DNA of 64,000 nt from MGBC163016 sp964518575 (GTDB taxonomy: Bacteria > Actinomycetota > Coriobacteriia > Coriobacteriales > Eggerthellaceae): positions 1 to 64,000 of the forward strand of contig CAZFGW010000008.1 in NCBI GenBank assembly GCA_964518575.1, in the 5' to 3' direction. Positions 1-9,432 of this stretch are shown here, in pieces (position 1 is the stretch's first letter; each line of letters begins with the position of its first letter). Position numbers and translations under genes: made by a program. Below the pieces are notes generated by a model. The model was not told where the DNA came from. It did no database searches and worked only from the letters and a program-made list of their open reading frames with translations.

Positions 1-1
1 G

Positions 2-49
2 CGCCAGGCCGCGGGAGAGCAGGACGTTCCGCTCATACAGAGCACTTGA
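2..49 (+). CDS. C-terminal tail of an upstream gene (partial)
   Basis: The frame starting at base 2 reads RQAAGEQDVPLIQST and stops at TGA 47-49, a few bases before a strong terminator. That placement is what a gene end looks like, but 15 residues cannot identify a product and the frame choice is an inference. Confidence 0.3.
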   Translation, partial: RQAAGEQDVPLIQST

Positions 50-56
50 CATGACG

Positions 57-86
57 AAGACCGCATACGCTATGCGGTCTTTTTTG
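57..86 (+). terminator. Rho-independent terminator
   Basis: A perfect 11-bp stem (57-67 paired with 71-81) with loop CGC is followed by a T run. It ends the gene entering from the left edge. Confidence 0.9.
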
Positions 87-142
87 TTGGGCACATGCGC
101 CGCACAGGCGGAGACCTCACATGCCACTGCCCCGACCACGCA

Positions 143-182
143 GCGTTTGCGGGCGAGATGAATCTCGCGCTCGCGTCCACCT
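143..182 (+). repeat. Dispersed palindromic repeat, copy 1
   Basis: The core at 151-170 reads GGGCGAGATGAATCTCGCGC and is followed by a diverged GTCCAC tail. It belongs to the family also seen near 310, 13670, 19210, 42060, 44795, 58540 and 58675. The 84-457 gap holds this copy, copy 2 and a promoter, and no gene that I can see. Confidence 0.75.
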
Positions 183-291
183 GATCCCCTATCCCGATCA
201 AACCCATTACCGTTCAAACGGGAACGTGATTGAGCGGAGGGATACCATGGCGAACCATACATGATCAAGCACGATTCAAGCACGGAAACGA

Positions 292-338
292 CTGGGCATA
301 GATGTTGGGGCGAGATTTATCTCGCCCGCTTGCAACAG
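292..338 (-). repeat. Dispersed palindromic repeat, copy 2
   Basis: GGGCATAGATGTTGGGGCGA leads into the palindromic core at 308-327 (GGGCGAGATTTATCTCGCCC). It is the reverse orientation of the copies that end in CCCCAACGTCTATGCCC. Confidence 0.8.
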
Positions 339-408
339 CCCAGATGACGCTGCGGCATAAGGCGCGCATATTCGCCGTGTTTACCCAAAATGTGCAGGTC
401 GGCTCGTT

Positions 409-414
409 TATAAT
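409..414 (+). promoter_or_regulatory. Candidate -10 box
   Basis: A perfect TATAAT lies about 50 bases before the start at 467. No convincing -35 box is visible at the usual distance, so this is only a partial promoter call. Confidence 0.4.
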
Positions 415-466
415 GATATTGGAATAGTGAACGATAATTCGGCGAATATGTGAGGGGTTGGCCATT

Positions 467-1075
467 TTGAGCACAAGAGCCGATGATGTCAAAGAAGCAG
501 CCGCAAGGGCAATCAAGAGCAAAAAGGAACTGGAATCGCAGGTGAAGGGGCTTGCCTCTACCTCGCGTCGGGAACGCCAAAACGCGGCATCGATCATTGC
601 GGCGGTCTCTAAAGAGAAACCCGAGAAGGTCGCTCCTTATGTGAACGAGATCATCGCTGCGCTCGACAATCCTGAAGCGCAAACGCGTTGGGAAGTGCTC
701 GATACGCTCACTCAGATCGTGCCGATCGATTCGCGCTCATGCGACAAAGCGCTTCTGGGTGCAGAAAATGCACTCTTCGACGAAGACAGTGGTCCTTTGC
801 GCCTTGCGGCAATGAGTTTCCTTTGCAAGCTGGGCGCAACTACGGAGCGCCGTTCCGAGAAGACCTGGCCGCTCATCGATGAGGGCATCCAGTGCTATCA
901 CGGTGACTTGGAGTTCCAGGACATGCTCTTGGCGGTCATCGACTTTTCTGCAGGAAAGCTCGATGCGAAGGTCAAGGATGAGCTCGCGGCGCGCATGAAG
1001 TTCGACGCAGAGAACGGTAAGGGCACGTTGAAGAAGCGCGCAACGCAGATCGAAGAGAACCTGGCTGGGAAATAG
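467..1075 (+). CDS. HEAT-repeat-like hypothetical protein
   Basis: A soluble protein of about 202 residues, almost all alpha-helical by composition. Repeated helix pairs such as RRERQNAASIIAAVS, APYVNEIIAALDNPEAQTRW and GPLRLAAMSFLCKLG resemble HEAT/armadillo units, so a protein-binding scaffold role is inferred. There is no signal peptide or membrane segment. TTG at 467 is preferred because GAGGGG (452-457) sits 9 bases upstream; the in-frame TTG at 458 directly abuts that site. The gene is followed 38 bases later by isocitrate dehydrogenase and may be cotranscribed with it. I do not recognise a specific family. Confidence 0.65.
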   Translation: MSTRADDVKEAAARAIKSKKELESQVKGLASTSRRERQNAASIIAAVSKEKPEKVAPYVNEIIAALDNPEAQTRWEVLDTLTQIVPIDSRSCDKALLGAENALFDEDSGPLRLAAMSFLCKLGATTERRSEKTWPLIDEGIQCYHGDLEFQDMLLAVIDFSAGKLDAKVKDELAARMKFDAENGKGTLKKRATQIEENLAGK

Positions 1076-1112
1076 CCATCTCATAAACATCCATACGATA
1101 CGAGGAGTTGAT

Positions 1113-2201
1113 ATGCCAAGGCATACGGTAGTTCTTATCCCTGGTGACGGTATTGGCGTCGAGACGTCGGCAGCCATGCAAGAGGTCGTTGCGGCAAGCG
1201 GCGCTGAGATTGATTGGGTGATCGCCGAGGCGGGTGCAGCGGTCATGGATAAGTATGGCACGCCTCTGCCCGATGAAACCATCCAGGCGGTCAAGCACTA
1301 CAAAACCGCTATCAAAGGTCCAGTAACCACGCCGGTGGGCACGGGATTTCGAAGCGTCAACGTCGCCTTGCGCAAGGAGCTCGACCTGTATGTGAACCTG
1401 CGTCCCGTGATCTCCATTCCGGGAGCGGGCGGGCGCTATGACGATGTCGACCTTGTGATTGTTCGCGAAAATACCGAAGACCTCTATGCGGGGATCGAAT
1501 TCGAAGAGGGTACGCCTGAGGCGCTTGAGCTCATCGAGTTCATCGACAAGATGGGCAAGGGCAGCATCCGCAAGGATTCCGGCATTTCCATCAAGCCGAT
1601 CTCGGTCACGGCAACAAAGAACATCGTCGAGTTCGCCTTCGATTATGCCGAAAAGCAAGGGCGCAAGCAGGTGACCGCAGCGCACAAGGCGAATATCATG
1701 AAGCATTCTGACGGGTTGTTCTTGCGCGTTGCGCGCGAGGTTGCCGCACAGTACGAGGGCAAAATCGCGTTCAATGACAAGATCATCGATGCGTTTTGCA
1801 TGAACATGGTCATGGATCCCTCCCAATTCGATGTCATCGTATTCCCGAATCTCTATGGGGATATCGCAAGCGACTTGGCCGCAGGGCTCGTTGGCGGTCT
1901 CGGTATCGCGCCCGGCGCCAACATCGGCAAAGACTACGCTGTGTTCGAGGCGGTTCACGGCTCGGCGCCTGATATCGCGGGTAAGAATTTGGCGAATCCT
2001 ACGGCGGAAATTCTCTCGGCAGCAATGATGCTCGACCATTTGGGAGAGCAGGCTTGCGCGAAGCGCATTCGCGATGCCGTGCGGAAAGTCTATGCCGAAG
2101 GAACATGCTTGACCGGGGATATCAGGACGCCTGACAAGCCAAATCGCCCCGTTGCGAGCTGCACGGATTTCACTCACGCGCTCATCGACGCGCTCGATTA
2201 A
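1113..2201 (+). CDS. icd: Isocitrate dehydrogenase (NAD-type, isocitrate/isopropylmalate family)
   Basis: Oxidative decarboxylation of isocitrate to 2-oxoglutarate in the cytoplasm. The 362 residues match the short NAD-dependent class. Visible motifs are GDGIG (11-15), the substrate region with S81, N83, R87 and R97 (FRSVNVALRKELDLY), RENTEDLY at 118-125, K192 in HKANIMK, the metal-ligand region NLYGDIASD (D250, D254), and the cofactor loop FEAVHGSAPDIAGKNLANPT. The S-x-N-x-x-x-R pattern fits isocitrate rather than isopropylmalate. GAGGAG precedes the ATG. Aconitase follows after 12 bases, so the two form an operon supplying 2-oxoglutarate and glutamate. Cofactor choice is inferred from family resemblance. 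Confidence 0.9.
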   Translation: MPRHTVVLIPGDGIGVETSAAMQEVVAASGAEIDWVIAEAGAAVMDKYGTPLPDETIQAVKHYKTAIKGPVTTPVGTGFRSVNVALRKELDLYVNLRPVISIPGAGGRYDDVDLVIVRENTEDLYAGIEFEEGTPEALELIEFIDKMGKGSIRKDSGISIKPISVTATKNIVEFAFDYAEKQGRKQVTAAHKANIMKHSDGLFLRVAREVAAQYEGKIAFNDKIIDAFCMNMVMDPSQFDVIVFPNLYGDIASDLAAGLVGGLGIAPGANIGKDYAVFEAVHGSAPDIAGKNLANPTAEILSAAMMLDHLGEQACAKRIRDAVRKVYAEGTCLTGDIRTPDKPNRPVASCTDFTHALIDALD

Positions 2202-2213
2202 GAAAGGCACTCT

Positions 2214-4865
2214 ATGTCGCAGAATTTCGCACGTACGCTTACCGTTCAAGGTAAGGATTATTCGTATTACCCTGTATCGCAGATCGAGGGCGCGGACAAG
2301 CTTCCCTTTTCCCTGAAGGTCTTGTTGGAAAATGTTCTGCGTCATGGCGATGATGCGGGCGCAGCGGATCAGATGGCGCAGCGGATCGTTCAAGCGGGCA
2401 TGCAGGGAAGTGTCGGAGATGAGATCGAATTTTCACCTGCGCGCGTGCTCTTCCAGGATTTCACGGGCGTTCCGGTCTTTGTCGACTTCGCCGTTATGCG
2501 CGAAGCGTGCGCCGATCTTGGCGGGGATCCCAAGAGCATCAATCCGCAGGTGCCGTGCGACCTCGTCATCGACCATAGCGTTATCGCTGACTACGCTGGT
2601 ACGGATGGCTGCAGCGCGAAAAACACGGAGCTCGAGTTCGAGCGCAACGCCGAGCGCTACGAGTTCTTGAAATGGGCGCAGGCATCGTTTAAGAGTGTTC
2701 GCATCGTGCCGCCCGGGCAGGGTATTTGTCATCAGCTCAACATCGAACAATTCTCAACGGTTGTCATGACCGCCGAAGATGCGCAGGCAGACGGATCGAC
2801 TACGGCGTATTTCGATACGCTCGTAGGAACGGACTCCCATACCCCTACGGCAAACGGTATCGGCGTCCTTGGCTGGGGCGTCGGCGGGATTGAAGCGGAG
2901 GCGGCGGCGCTTGGTCAACCGATCACCACGCTCGTTCCCCAGGTGATCGGCATTCACTTGACCGGATCGCTGAAGCCAGGCGTGATGGCGATGGATGTTG
3001 CCTTGACGTTCGCCCAGAAGCTTCGTGAAAAAGGCGTTGTCGGTTGCTTTGTGGAGTGCTTTGGCGAAGGGGTGAGTGCGCTTTCTGCGACGCAGCGCGC
3101 ATGCATTGCGAATATGACACCTGAGTATGGCTCGACGTGCACGCTTTTCCCGGTTGATGAGCGCACGCTCGATTTCCTGAAGATAACGGGTCGCAGCGAC
3201 GAGCGCATCGAGCTTGTTCGCGCCTATGCGCACGAGCAGGGTTTTTGGAATACGGACAGCGCGGACGGACGCGCCTACGCGGATGTGCTCACCATCGATT
3301 TGGGGAGCATCGAGCCTTCCATTTCAGGTCCGTCTCGCCCGCACGACCGGGTCGACCTCAAAGACGCGCATAAGCTTTTCGAGCAGGTCTGTGCCGAGCG
3401 TGCTTTACGCGATGAAACGGTTGCCGTTGAGATTGGCGGAACAACTTACAACATCGGACAAGGTGCAATCGCTATTGCGGCGGTTACTAGCTGCACGACT
3501 GCAACCGACCCGAATATGATGATTCAGGCGGGACTTGCTGCCCGCAATGCTGCGAAGCGCGGTCTCACGCCGAAGCCATGGGTGAAGACCATTTTCGCGC
3601 CGGGAAGCCATGCGACGGAAATGCTGCTCGGGCGCGCTGGACTCTTGGAGTCGCTTTCAGACCTCGGCTTTTGCACGTGCGGATTCGGCTGCATGAGCTG
3701 CATCGGCAACTCCGGTCCACTCATGGACGCGATGCGCGATATTGCCAACGACGTCGAGCTCGCAAGCGTTCTTTCCGGGAACCGTAATTTTGACGGGCGT
3801 ATCTCGCCGGATGTTTCGCAAAACTATTTGACCACGCCTGCGCATGTGATCGCTTATGCACTTGCGGGCACGATGGATATCGATATCGAAACCGAGGCGC
3901 TCGGCGTGGACAACGCGGGCAACCCGGTATATCTGCGCGACATTATGCCGGAGCAAGCCGAGATCGATGAGCTTGTGGCAACGTTCGTCACGCCGGATTT
4001 GTACACCAATGACGAGGGGCTCTTCGACGGCGATAGCGCATGGCAGGCGATCAAGGCGTCCTCAAGCGACACGTTCGATTGGAATGACGTTTCAACCTAC
4101 GTCAGGCGTGCGCCCTATTTCGACGGCATGGAACGCACTCCTGAAGCGCTCGCCTCTCTTCGCGATGCTGCTATCCTTGCCTTTTTGGGTGACTTCATCA
4201 CGACCGACCACATCTCTCCTGCCGGTTCGATCGCTCTCGATTCGCCTGCTGCGGAGTACTTGCATGCGAAAGGGGTGAGCGATGATGCCTTCAACACGTA
4301 TGGCAGTCGGCGCGGCAATCATGAGGTCATGATGCGTGGCACCTTCGCGAACGTGAAGTTGCAGAACAAGCTTGCGCCAGGTCGCAAAGGCGGCTGGACC
4401 ACCAATGCGCTCGACGGGAGTGTCACACCCATCTTCTCAGCGTACGAAGCTTATGCGCGCGCGGGAATCCCGTCGGTTGTGATCGCTGGTAAGATGTATG
4501 GGAGCGGCTCGTCGCGCGATTGGGCGGCAAAAGGTCCGATGCTTTTGGGCGTGCGCGCTGTTATCGCGGAGAGCTTCGAGCGCATCCACCGTTCGAACTT
4601 GATCGGCATGGGTCTGCTTCCCCTGCAGTTCATGGACGGGGAGAGTGCGGCGTCGCTCGGACTTGATGGAACTGAGCGCATCACCATCGATGATATCCAG
4701 TTCGACCAGGGCGTCCTTCGGGCGAAGACGGTCGGCGTTCATGCGAAGAAGGACGACGGCTCTGTTATCGACTTTGAGGCGATGATCCGCATCGATACGC
4801 CCACCGAGGGCAAATACTATGAAAATGGCGGAATCTTACCTTTTGTTCTGCGTGAACTTGTATAG
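2214..4865 (+). CDS. acnA: Aconitate hydratase A
   Basis: Interconverts citrate and isocitrate using a [4Fe-4S] cluster. At 883 residues it has the usual AcnA length. Cluster cysteines are C427 (VTSCTTATDPN) and C493/C496 (FGCMSCIGNSGP), with the spacing of E. coli AcnA. LVGTDSHTPTANGIG and the C-terminal swivel motif MYGSGSSRDWAAKGP are intact. It lies 12 bases after icd. Together they give the first oxidative steps from citrate, but no citrate synthase is visible in this window. Confidence 0.95.
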   Translation: MSQNFARTLTVQGKDYSYYPVSQIEGADKLPFSLKVLLENVLRHGDDAGAADQMAQRIVQAGMQGSVGDEIEFSPARVLFQDFTGVPVFVDFAVMREACADLGGDPKSINPQVPCDLVIDHSVIADYAGTDGCSAKNTELEFERNAERYEFLKWAQASFKSVRIVPPGQGICHQLNIEQFSTVVMTAEDAQADGSTTAYFDTLVGTDSHTPTANGIGVLGWGVGGIEAEAAALGQPITTLVPQVIGIHLTGSLKPGVMAMDVALTFAQKLREKGVVGCFVECFGEGVSALSATQRACIANMTPEYGSTCTLFPVDERTLDFLKITGRSDERIELVRAYAHEQGFWNTDSADGRAYADVLTIDLGSIEPSISGPSRPHDRVDLKDAHKLFEQVCAERALRDETVAVEIGGTTYNIGQGAIAIAAVTSCTTATDPNMMIQAGLAARNAAKRGLTPKPWVKTIFAPGSHATEMLLGRAGLLESLSDLGFCTCGFGCMSCIGNSGPLMDAMRDIANDVELASVLSGNRNFDGRISPDVSQNYLTTPAHVIAYALAGTMDIDIETEALGVDNAGNPVYLRDIMPEQAEIDELVATFVTPDLYTNDEGLFDGDSAWQAIKASSSDTFDWNDVSTYVRRAPYFDGMERTPEALASLRDAAILAFLGDFITTDHISPAGSIALDSPAAEYLHAKGVSDDAFNTYGSRRGNHEVMMRGTFANVKLQNKLAPGRKGGWTTNALDGSVTPIFSAYEAYARAGIPSVVIAGKMYGSGSSRDWAAKGPMLLGVRAVIAESFERIHRSNLIGMGLLPLQFMDGESAASLGLDGTERITIDDIQFDQGVLRAKTVGVHAKKDDGSVIDFEAMIRIDTPTEGKYYENGGILPFVLRELV

Positions 4866-4900
4866 TGATAAGAACTTAATTTCGACACAAGGAGACATAC

Positions 4901-6880
4901 GTGGCTTCAGGATTGGAATCATTACTCAAAGCTCTGAATATGTCAGGCATGGATACTGACGATATCGGCGGTGCGAAGGCGTCTGCAGCAGGCGCTGCGG
5001 GTGCATCGGATGCATCAGATGCCGGTGCGGGCGCTGCCGGCGGCGCGAAAGCGGGCGGACGCGGTGGACACGGCGGCAAGGGAGGCGATGTCCACATTGA
5101 CCTCTCATTCCTCGATGACGTCCATGGTCCTAAGAGCAAAGCGGGCTGGATCATCCTTGTGGTGGTCGCCGTATTGCTTATCGGAGCGCTGTATTGGTGG
5201 TTCCATCCGCCCATCAGCATCAACTCGCAGGACCTGTGGATGTTCATCGGATGCATTTGTCTGATCGTTGCGGCGGTGCTGTATTTCAGGCGCCAGCAAT
5301 ACAAGACGGGTGTCGGCAAGATCGAGAAAAGCCCCAGTAAGGCGAAGAAGTTTACGGTGCTCATGGTGATTCCGCTGGGCATTATCGCCATCGGACTTCT
5401 GGGTCTTCTGTTCTCCAATGCCATCATTCCCGGCAATTCCGAGAAATACTCCAACGTGCTCAAGACCGATACGCTTGAGTTCGCACAGGATATCCAAGAG
5501 GTCAACTACTCGGAGATCCCGGTCATCGACCGGAATTCTGCAATCCTTCTGGGCAATCGCGAAATGGGAAGCATTCCCGAGTACGTCAGCCAGTTCGAGG
5601 TTTCGAACTTGTATAGCCAGATCAACTATCAGGGCGAGCCGGTTCGTGTGAGCCCGCTTGGCTATGCGGACCTGTTCAAGTGGTTCACGAATCGCGAAAG
5701 CGGTATCCCCGCCTATGCGCTTGTCAATATGACCACGCAGGATGCGGAGATCGTTCGCTTGGGCGATAACCCGATCTACTACTCGCAAAGCGAGCCCCTT
5801 GCGCGCAATATCGATCGGTATGTGCAGCTCAAGTACCCCTTCTACATCTTCGATGAGCTTTCCTTCGAGATTGACGAAGACGGTCATGCATGGTGGATCT
5901 GCCCCGTGCGCACCTTCACCATCGGTCTGTTCGGCGGCTATACCATCGACCGCGTCGTGCTTTGCGATGCCACGACGGGCGAGTGCACCGACATGGCGGT
6001 CGAGGATGTTCCCGAATGGGTCGACCGCGTGTATCCGGCCGAGCTTCTGATCGAGCAGTACAACTGGTATGGCGCCTACCACAATGGCTGGCTCAATTCC
6101 TTCTTGGGTCAGGAAGGCGTGGTGCGCACCACGCCCGGCACGGATGGCGTTTTGGGATACAACTACATCGCCAAAGATGACGACGTGTGGGTATACACCG
6201 GCGTGACTTCGGCAACCGCGGATAACTCCATCATCGGATTTGTGCTCGTGAACCAGCGTACGCAGGAGGCGCACTTCTACAGCGTTGCTGGCGCAACGGA
6301 GGAGTCTGCTATGGATTCCGCGGAAGGTCAGGTTCAGAACCTGCGCTATACCGCCACCTTCCCGCTGCTCATCAATGTGGCGAACCAGCCCACCTATTTC
6401 ATGGCGCTCAAGGACGGCGCGGGGCTTGTTAAGAAATTCGCCATGGTCGATATTCAGCGGTACCAAAACGTTGCGGTTGGTGATACGGTCGCGGAAACCC
6501 AGACAGCCTATGAAGCGCTTCTCGCTACCAACGGCGTGCTCACCAACGAGACCGATCTTACGGATGTGTCCGAGAAGACTGGCGTGATCACCGCGGTCGC
6601 GCAGGCGGTCATCGATGGCAATTCGCACTTCTATCTGGTGATCGACAATGAGGATGAGCTCTACGACTTCGCGCTTCCCGGCTTGATCAATATCCTGAAG
6701 TACAAGGTGGGTGATACGATCACGTTCACCTATCTGTCCACCGAAGGGGCGAACACGGTCTACTCGATCATCTTGCCCGACGGGACGAAGGAGACTGTGA
6801 TGACCGATACGGATAGCGGCGAGAACAATGCCGAGGGTCAGGCAGTCGATGCGGCAGCGGCGGCAGGTGCTGCAAGCTGA
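4901..6880 (+). CDS. Membrane-anchored conserved protein, function unknown
   Basis: 659 residues starting at GTG with AAGGAGA 5-10 bases upstream. An N-terminal Ala/Gly-rich low-complexity stretch (about 26-65) precedes three hydrophobic segments: WIILVVVAVLLIGALYW, WMFIGCICLIVAAVLYF, and a third around FTVLMVIPLGIIAIGLLGLLF. About 480 mostly beta-type residues follow, containing TIGLFGGYTIDRVVLCDATT. The C-terminal hundred residues resemble an OB-like domain (VSEKTGVITAVAQAVIDGNS), and the protein ends in an Ala-rich tail. The bulk is probably outside the membrane. It stands 62 bases before two YhgE/Pip genes. I do not recognise the family and assign no function. Confidence 0.7.
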   Translation: MASGLESLLKALNMSGMDTDDIGGAKASAAGAAGASDASDAGAGAAGGAKAGGRGGHGGKGGDVHIDLSFLDDVHGPKSKAGWIILVVVAVLLIGALYWWFHPPISINSQDLWMFIGCICLIVAAVLYFRRQQYKTGVGKIEKSPSKAKKFTVLMVIPLGIIAIGLLGLLFSNAIIPGNSEKYSNVLKTDTLEFAQDIQEVNYSEIPVIDRNSAILLGNREMGSIPEYVSQFEVSNLYSQINYQGEPVRVSPLGYADLFKWFTNRESGIPAYALVNMTTQDAEIVRLGDNPIYYSQSEPLARNIDRYVQLKYPFYIFDELSFEIDEDGHAWWICPVRTFTIGLFGGYTIDRVVLCDATTGECTDMAVEDVPEWVDRVYPAELLIEQYNWYGAYHNGWLNSFLGQEGVVRTTPGTDGVLGYNYIAKDDDVWVYTGVTSATADNSIIGFVLVNQRTQEAHFYSVAGATEESAMDSAEGQVQNLRYTATFPLLINVANQPTYFMALKDGAGLVKKFAMVDIQRYQNVAVGDTVAETQTAYEALLATNGVLTNETDLTDVSEKTGVITAVAQAVIDGNSHFYLVIDNEDELYDFALPGLINILKYKVGDTITFTYLSTEGANTVYSIILPDGTKETVMTDTDSGENNAEGQAVDAAAAAGAAS

Positions 6881-6942
6881 GTATCGGGTCTTGACGTTGC
6901 GCATATAGGAAACGGGTTCAGCTAGAAGAGGCAGCGAAGCAT

Positions 6943-9432
6943 ATGAAGAATATCCTTCGTGTTCTGAAGCGAGACCTTCTGCGCCTTTTGAAAGCGCCAC
7001 AAGCTATGGTGGTTATTGTGGCGCTTCTTATTTTGCCGTCGTTGTATACGTGGTACAACGTTTTGGGTTTTTGGAATCCTTACGAGAACACTGGCAAGCT
7101 TGAGGTATGCGTCGTCAATGAGGACGAAGGTGCCGAAAGCGATTTGACCGGACCTATCGATGTCGGTCATATGATTGTCGAAGAGCTGCAGGAAAACGAC
7201 CAGCTCGATTGGCAATTCTATGATCGCGAAACAGCGCTCGATCGGCTTTCGCGGGGGCAGTGCTATGCGGTGTTCGTCATTCCAGGTGATTTCTCGAAAG
7301 ACCTCTTGAGCGTCACGACTGGTGACTTCATCCAACCGAAGATCGATTACTATGTCAACGAGAAGATCGGTCCCGTTTCGCCAAAGATCACTGACACGGG
7401 AGCGAACACGCTCGATGACACCATCAACGCTGCATTTGTGGAAACGGTCAGCGAAAAAGCGGTCGATGCGCTTGATGGTGCAATGAACGACGCGCGCGCA
7501 AAGACCGATCAGGCGCAATCAGCGGCATCGGCAAAGGTGGCACAGGCGAAACAGGACTTCCATGATGCCGAGCAGTCGTTGGAGACGATCTCGAATGATC
7601 TCGGTGGCGTGGCGGCATCGGTTGCGTCCGCCCAGGCGATGATCGGGGATGCGCGCGGCGCTATGGATCGCGCAGCGCAGGCGCTCTCAAAGGTTGCCGA
7701 GACTTCCTCAACGCTGCAGTCCGATTACCTTCAATTCTCCGCTGAGGCAATTCCTGCTTTGAGTAATGCGATGATGTCCGCTGCCGAAGCATATGCAGAG
7801 GCAGTTCGGTTGCTCTCAGAGCTTCCCGTTCAGGATGACCAGGTCAAGCAGCTGATCGCGCAGCTTCGGGCTTCGGCGGATAAAGCCCAAAGCGATGCGG
7901 CGCACTACGCAGACGTCCTTGCCAATGAGATCTCGCCCGCCTTCAGCGAGGGGTTGGGGAAGCTTTCGTCCGCGGCATCCACGGCAAGTGGATCGATCGC
8001 TGCCGAGCGCATCCTTATCGATCAGCTGGAAGTAGTACTCAACGATCTTACGGAGACGAGCAGCCAGATCCAACGTGCGCTCGATCAGACGCGCGAACTT
8101 CTAGGCGGTGTCGTCGAGGAGATCGATCGGGTGGAGACGGATATCCTTGCGCTCACGGGCTCGCTCGGTCTGTCCGACTTGCTCAAAGGGGAGACGCTGG
8201 ATGCTCAGAAGGTTTCTGAATTCATCAGTGCACCCACGCGGCTGAAAACGGAGCAGCTCTATCCGCTCAATTCCTACGGAGCCGCCATGGCGCCGCTGTT
8301 TATGAACCTCACGTTTTGGATCGGCGCCTTCATGCTCATGGTGGTTCTGCGCCATGAAGCCGACGCCCAAGGTATCAAGCGCCTGACTTTGACCCAGCGC
8401 TATCTCGGGCGCTACCTCCTGTTCGCCATCATGGTCATTCTGCAGGCGGTGATCTGCTGCGCAGGATTGCCTCTGATCGGCGTTGAGATCGTGAATGTAC
8501 CTGCACTTTTCTTCGCCGCAATAATTGCGTCGCTTGCGTATCTGAGCATCATCTACGCACTTTCCGTCACGCTGCAACACATTGGTATGGGCATTTGCGT
8601 CATCCTTGTTTTCGCGCAGATCCCGGGCGCAACAGGGCTTTACCCCGTTGAAATGACCTCGCCGTTCTTCCAGGCAATCTATCCGCTTTTGCCTTTCACG
8701 TACGGCATCAGCGCGATGCGAGAATCGATCTGCGGGTTCTACGGAAACCAGTATGCGAGCGATATCGGGGTGCTTCTTGCGTTTTTGGTCGTTTTCATGG
8801 TCTTGGGCATCGTGCTGCGTCCGCTTTTGTCGAATGTGAATCGCATGGTCGCGCGCCAGATCAAGCAGAGCGACATCTTCAACGGCGAAGATGCGGTCAT
8901 ACCGGCGCGCCGGTACCGCTTCTCGCAAGTGCTGCGCGTGCTGGCGGATCGCAGCGGCTATCGGGAGGCGCTCATGCAGCGCTATGACCGCTTCCAGCGC
9001 CTCTACCCTTGGCTCATCAGAGGCGCCATTATTGTGGGCGTCATTGTGCCCATCGTGGCAACGGTGGTGCTGTCCCTGGGGACAACGGGCAAGGTCGTGC
9101 TGCTGACGTTGTGGCTCGGCTGGATCGCGTTCGTGTTCATATTCCTGGTGGTCATCGAGAGTCTCAAGATGAGCTTCGAGCGCCAAATGCGGCTCGATGA
9201 CATGAGCGACGCGGAGATTCGCCATCTCTACCTTACGCGCAATGCGACCGAGCGTGCCGATATGGTCCATACGGATGCGGATCGAGAGCAGGTAGACGCT
9301 GTTTATCCGCACGATGCTCATGCGGATGATGATCGCGAAGGCACTGCCTCAAAAGATGCCCCTGAACGAGCGGATGCGATGCGGGAGGAAGCGCCGTGCC
9401 AAGCAGAAGCAGGGGGTGGCGAAGATGCATAA
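6943..9432 (+). CDS. YhgE/Pip family membrane protein
   Basis: 829 residues. The N-terminus has the YhgE/Pip signature: one membrane helix followed by LPSLYTWYNVLGFWNPYENT and VCVVNEDEGAES. A long helical, Ala/Gln-rich coiled region (about 180-420) follows, then five to six membrane helices of the ABC-2 type (about 445-640). Unusually, the end adds two more hydrophobic segments and a charged acidic tail. The family includes the lactococcal phage infection protein Pip and transporter-like proteins; the transported substrate is unknown. The next gene overlaps its stop by 8 bases, which implies translational coupling. Confidence 0.85.
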   Translation: MKNILRVLKRDLLRLLKAPQAMVVIVALLILPSLYTWYNVLGFWNPYENTGKLEVCVVNEDEGAESDLTGPIDVGHMIVEELQENDQLDWQFYDRETALDRLSRGQCYAVFVIPGDFSKDLLSVTTGDFIQPKIDYYVNEKIGPVSPKITDTGANTLDDTINAAFVETVSEKAVDALDGAMNDARAKTDQAQSAASAKVAQAKQDFHDAEQSLETISNDLGGVAASVASAQAMIGDARGAMDRAAQALSKVAETSSTLQSDYLQFSAEAIPALSNAMMSAAEAYAEAVRLLSELPVQDDQVKQLIAQLRASADKAQSDAAHYADVLANEISPAFSEGLGKLSSAASTASGSIAAERILIDQLEVVLNDLTETSSQIQRALDQTRELLGGVVEEIDRVETDILALTGSLGLSDLLKGETLDAQKVSEFISAPTRLKTEQLYPLNSYGAAMAPLFMNLTFWIGAFMLMVVLRHEADAQGIKRLTLTQRYLGRYLLFAIMVILQAVICCAGLPLIGVEIVNVPALFFAAIIASLAYLSIIYALSVTLQHIGMGICVILVFAQIPGATGLYPVEMTSPFFQAIYPLLPFTYGISAMRESICGFYGNQYASDIGVLLAFLVVFMVLGIVLRPLLSNVNRMVARQIKQSDIFNGEDAVIPARRYRFSQVLRVLADRSGYREALMQRYDRFQRLYPWLIRGAIIVGVIVPIVATVVLSLGTTGKVVLLTLWLGWIAFVFIFLVVIESLKMSFERQMRLDDMSDAEIRHLYLTRNATERADMVHTDADREQVDAVYPHDAHADDDREGTASKDAPERADAMREEAPCQAEAGGGEDA

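Noticed and set aside
972..2393. Long open frame antisense to icd and aconitase
   Set aside because: Shadow of strongly coding plus-strand genes; its product is Arg/His-rich with no family resemblance and no ribosome site.
5105..7000. 631-codon open frame antisense to the membrane-anchored protein
   Set aside because: Codon periodicity belongs to the plus strand; the minus product looks like translated third-position bias without domains or membrane segments.
8101..9321. 406-codon antisense frame inside the first YhgE gene
   Set aside because: Extreme His/Arg/Asp composition and complete overlap with a recognised gene.
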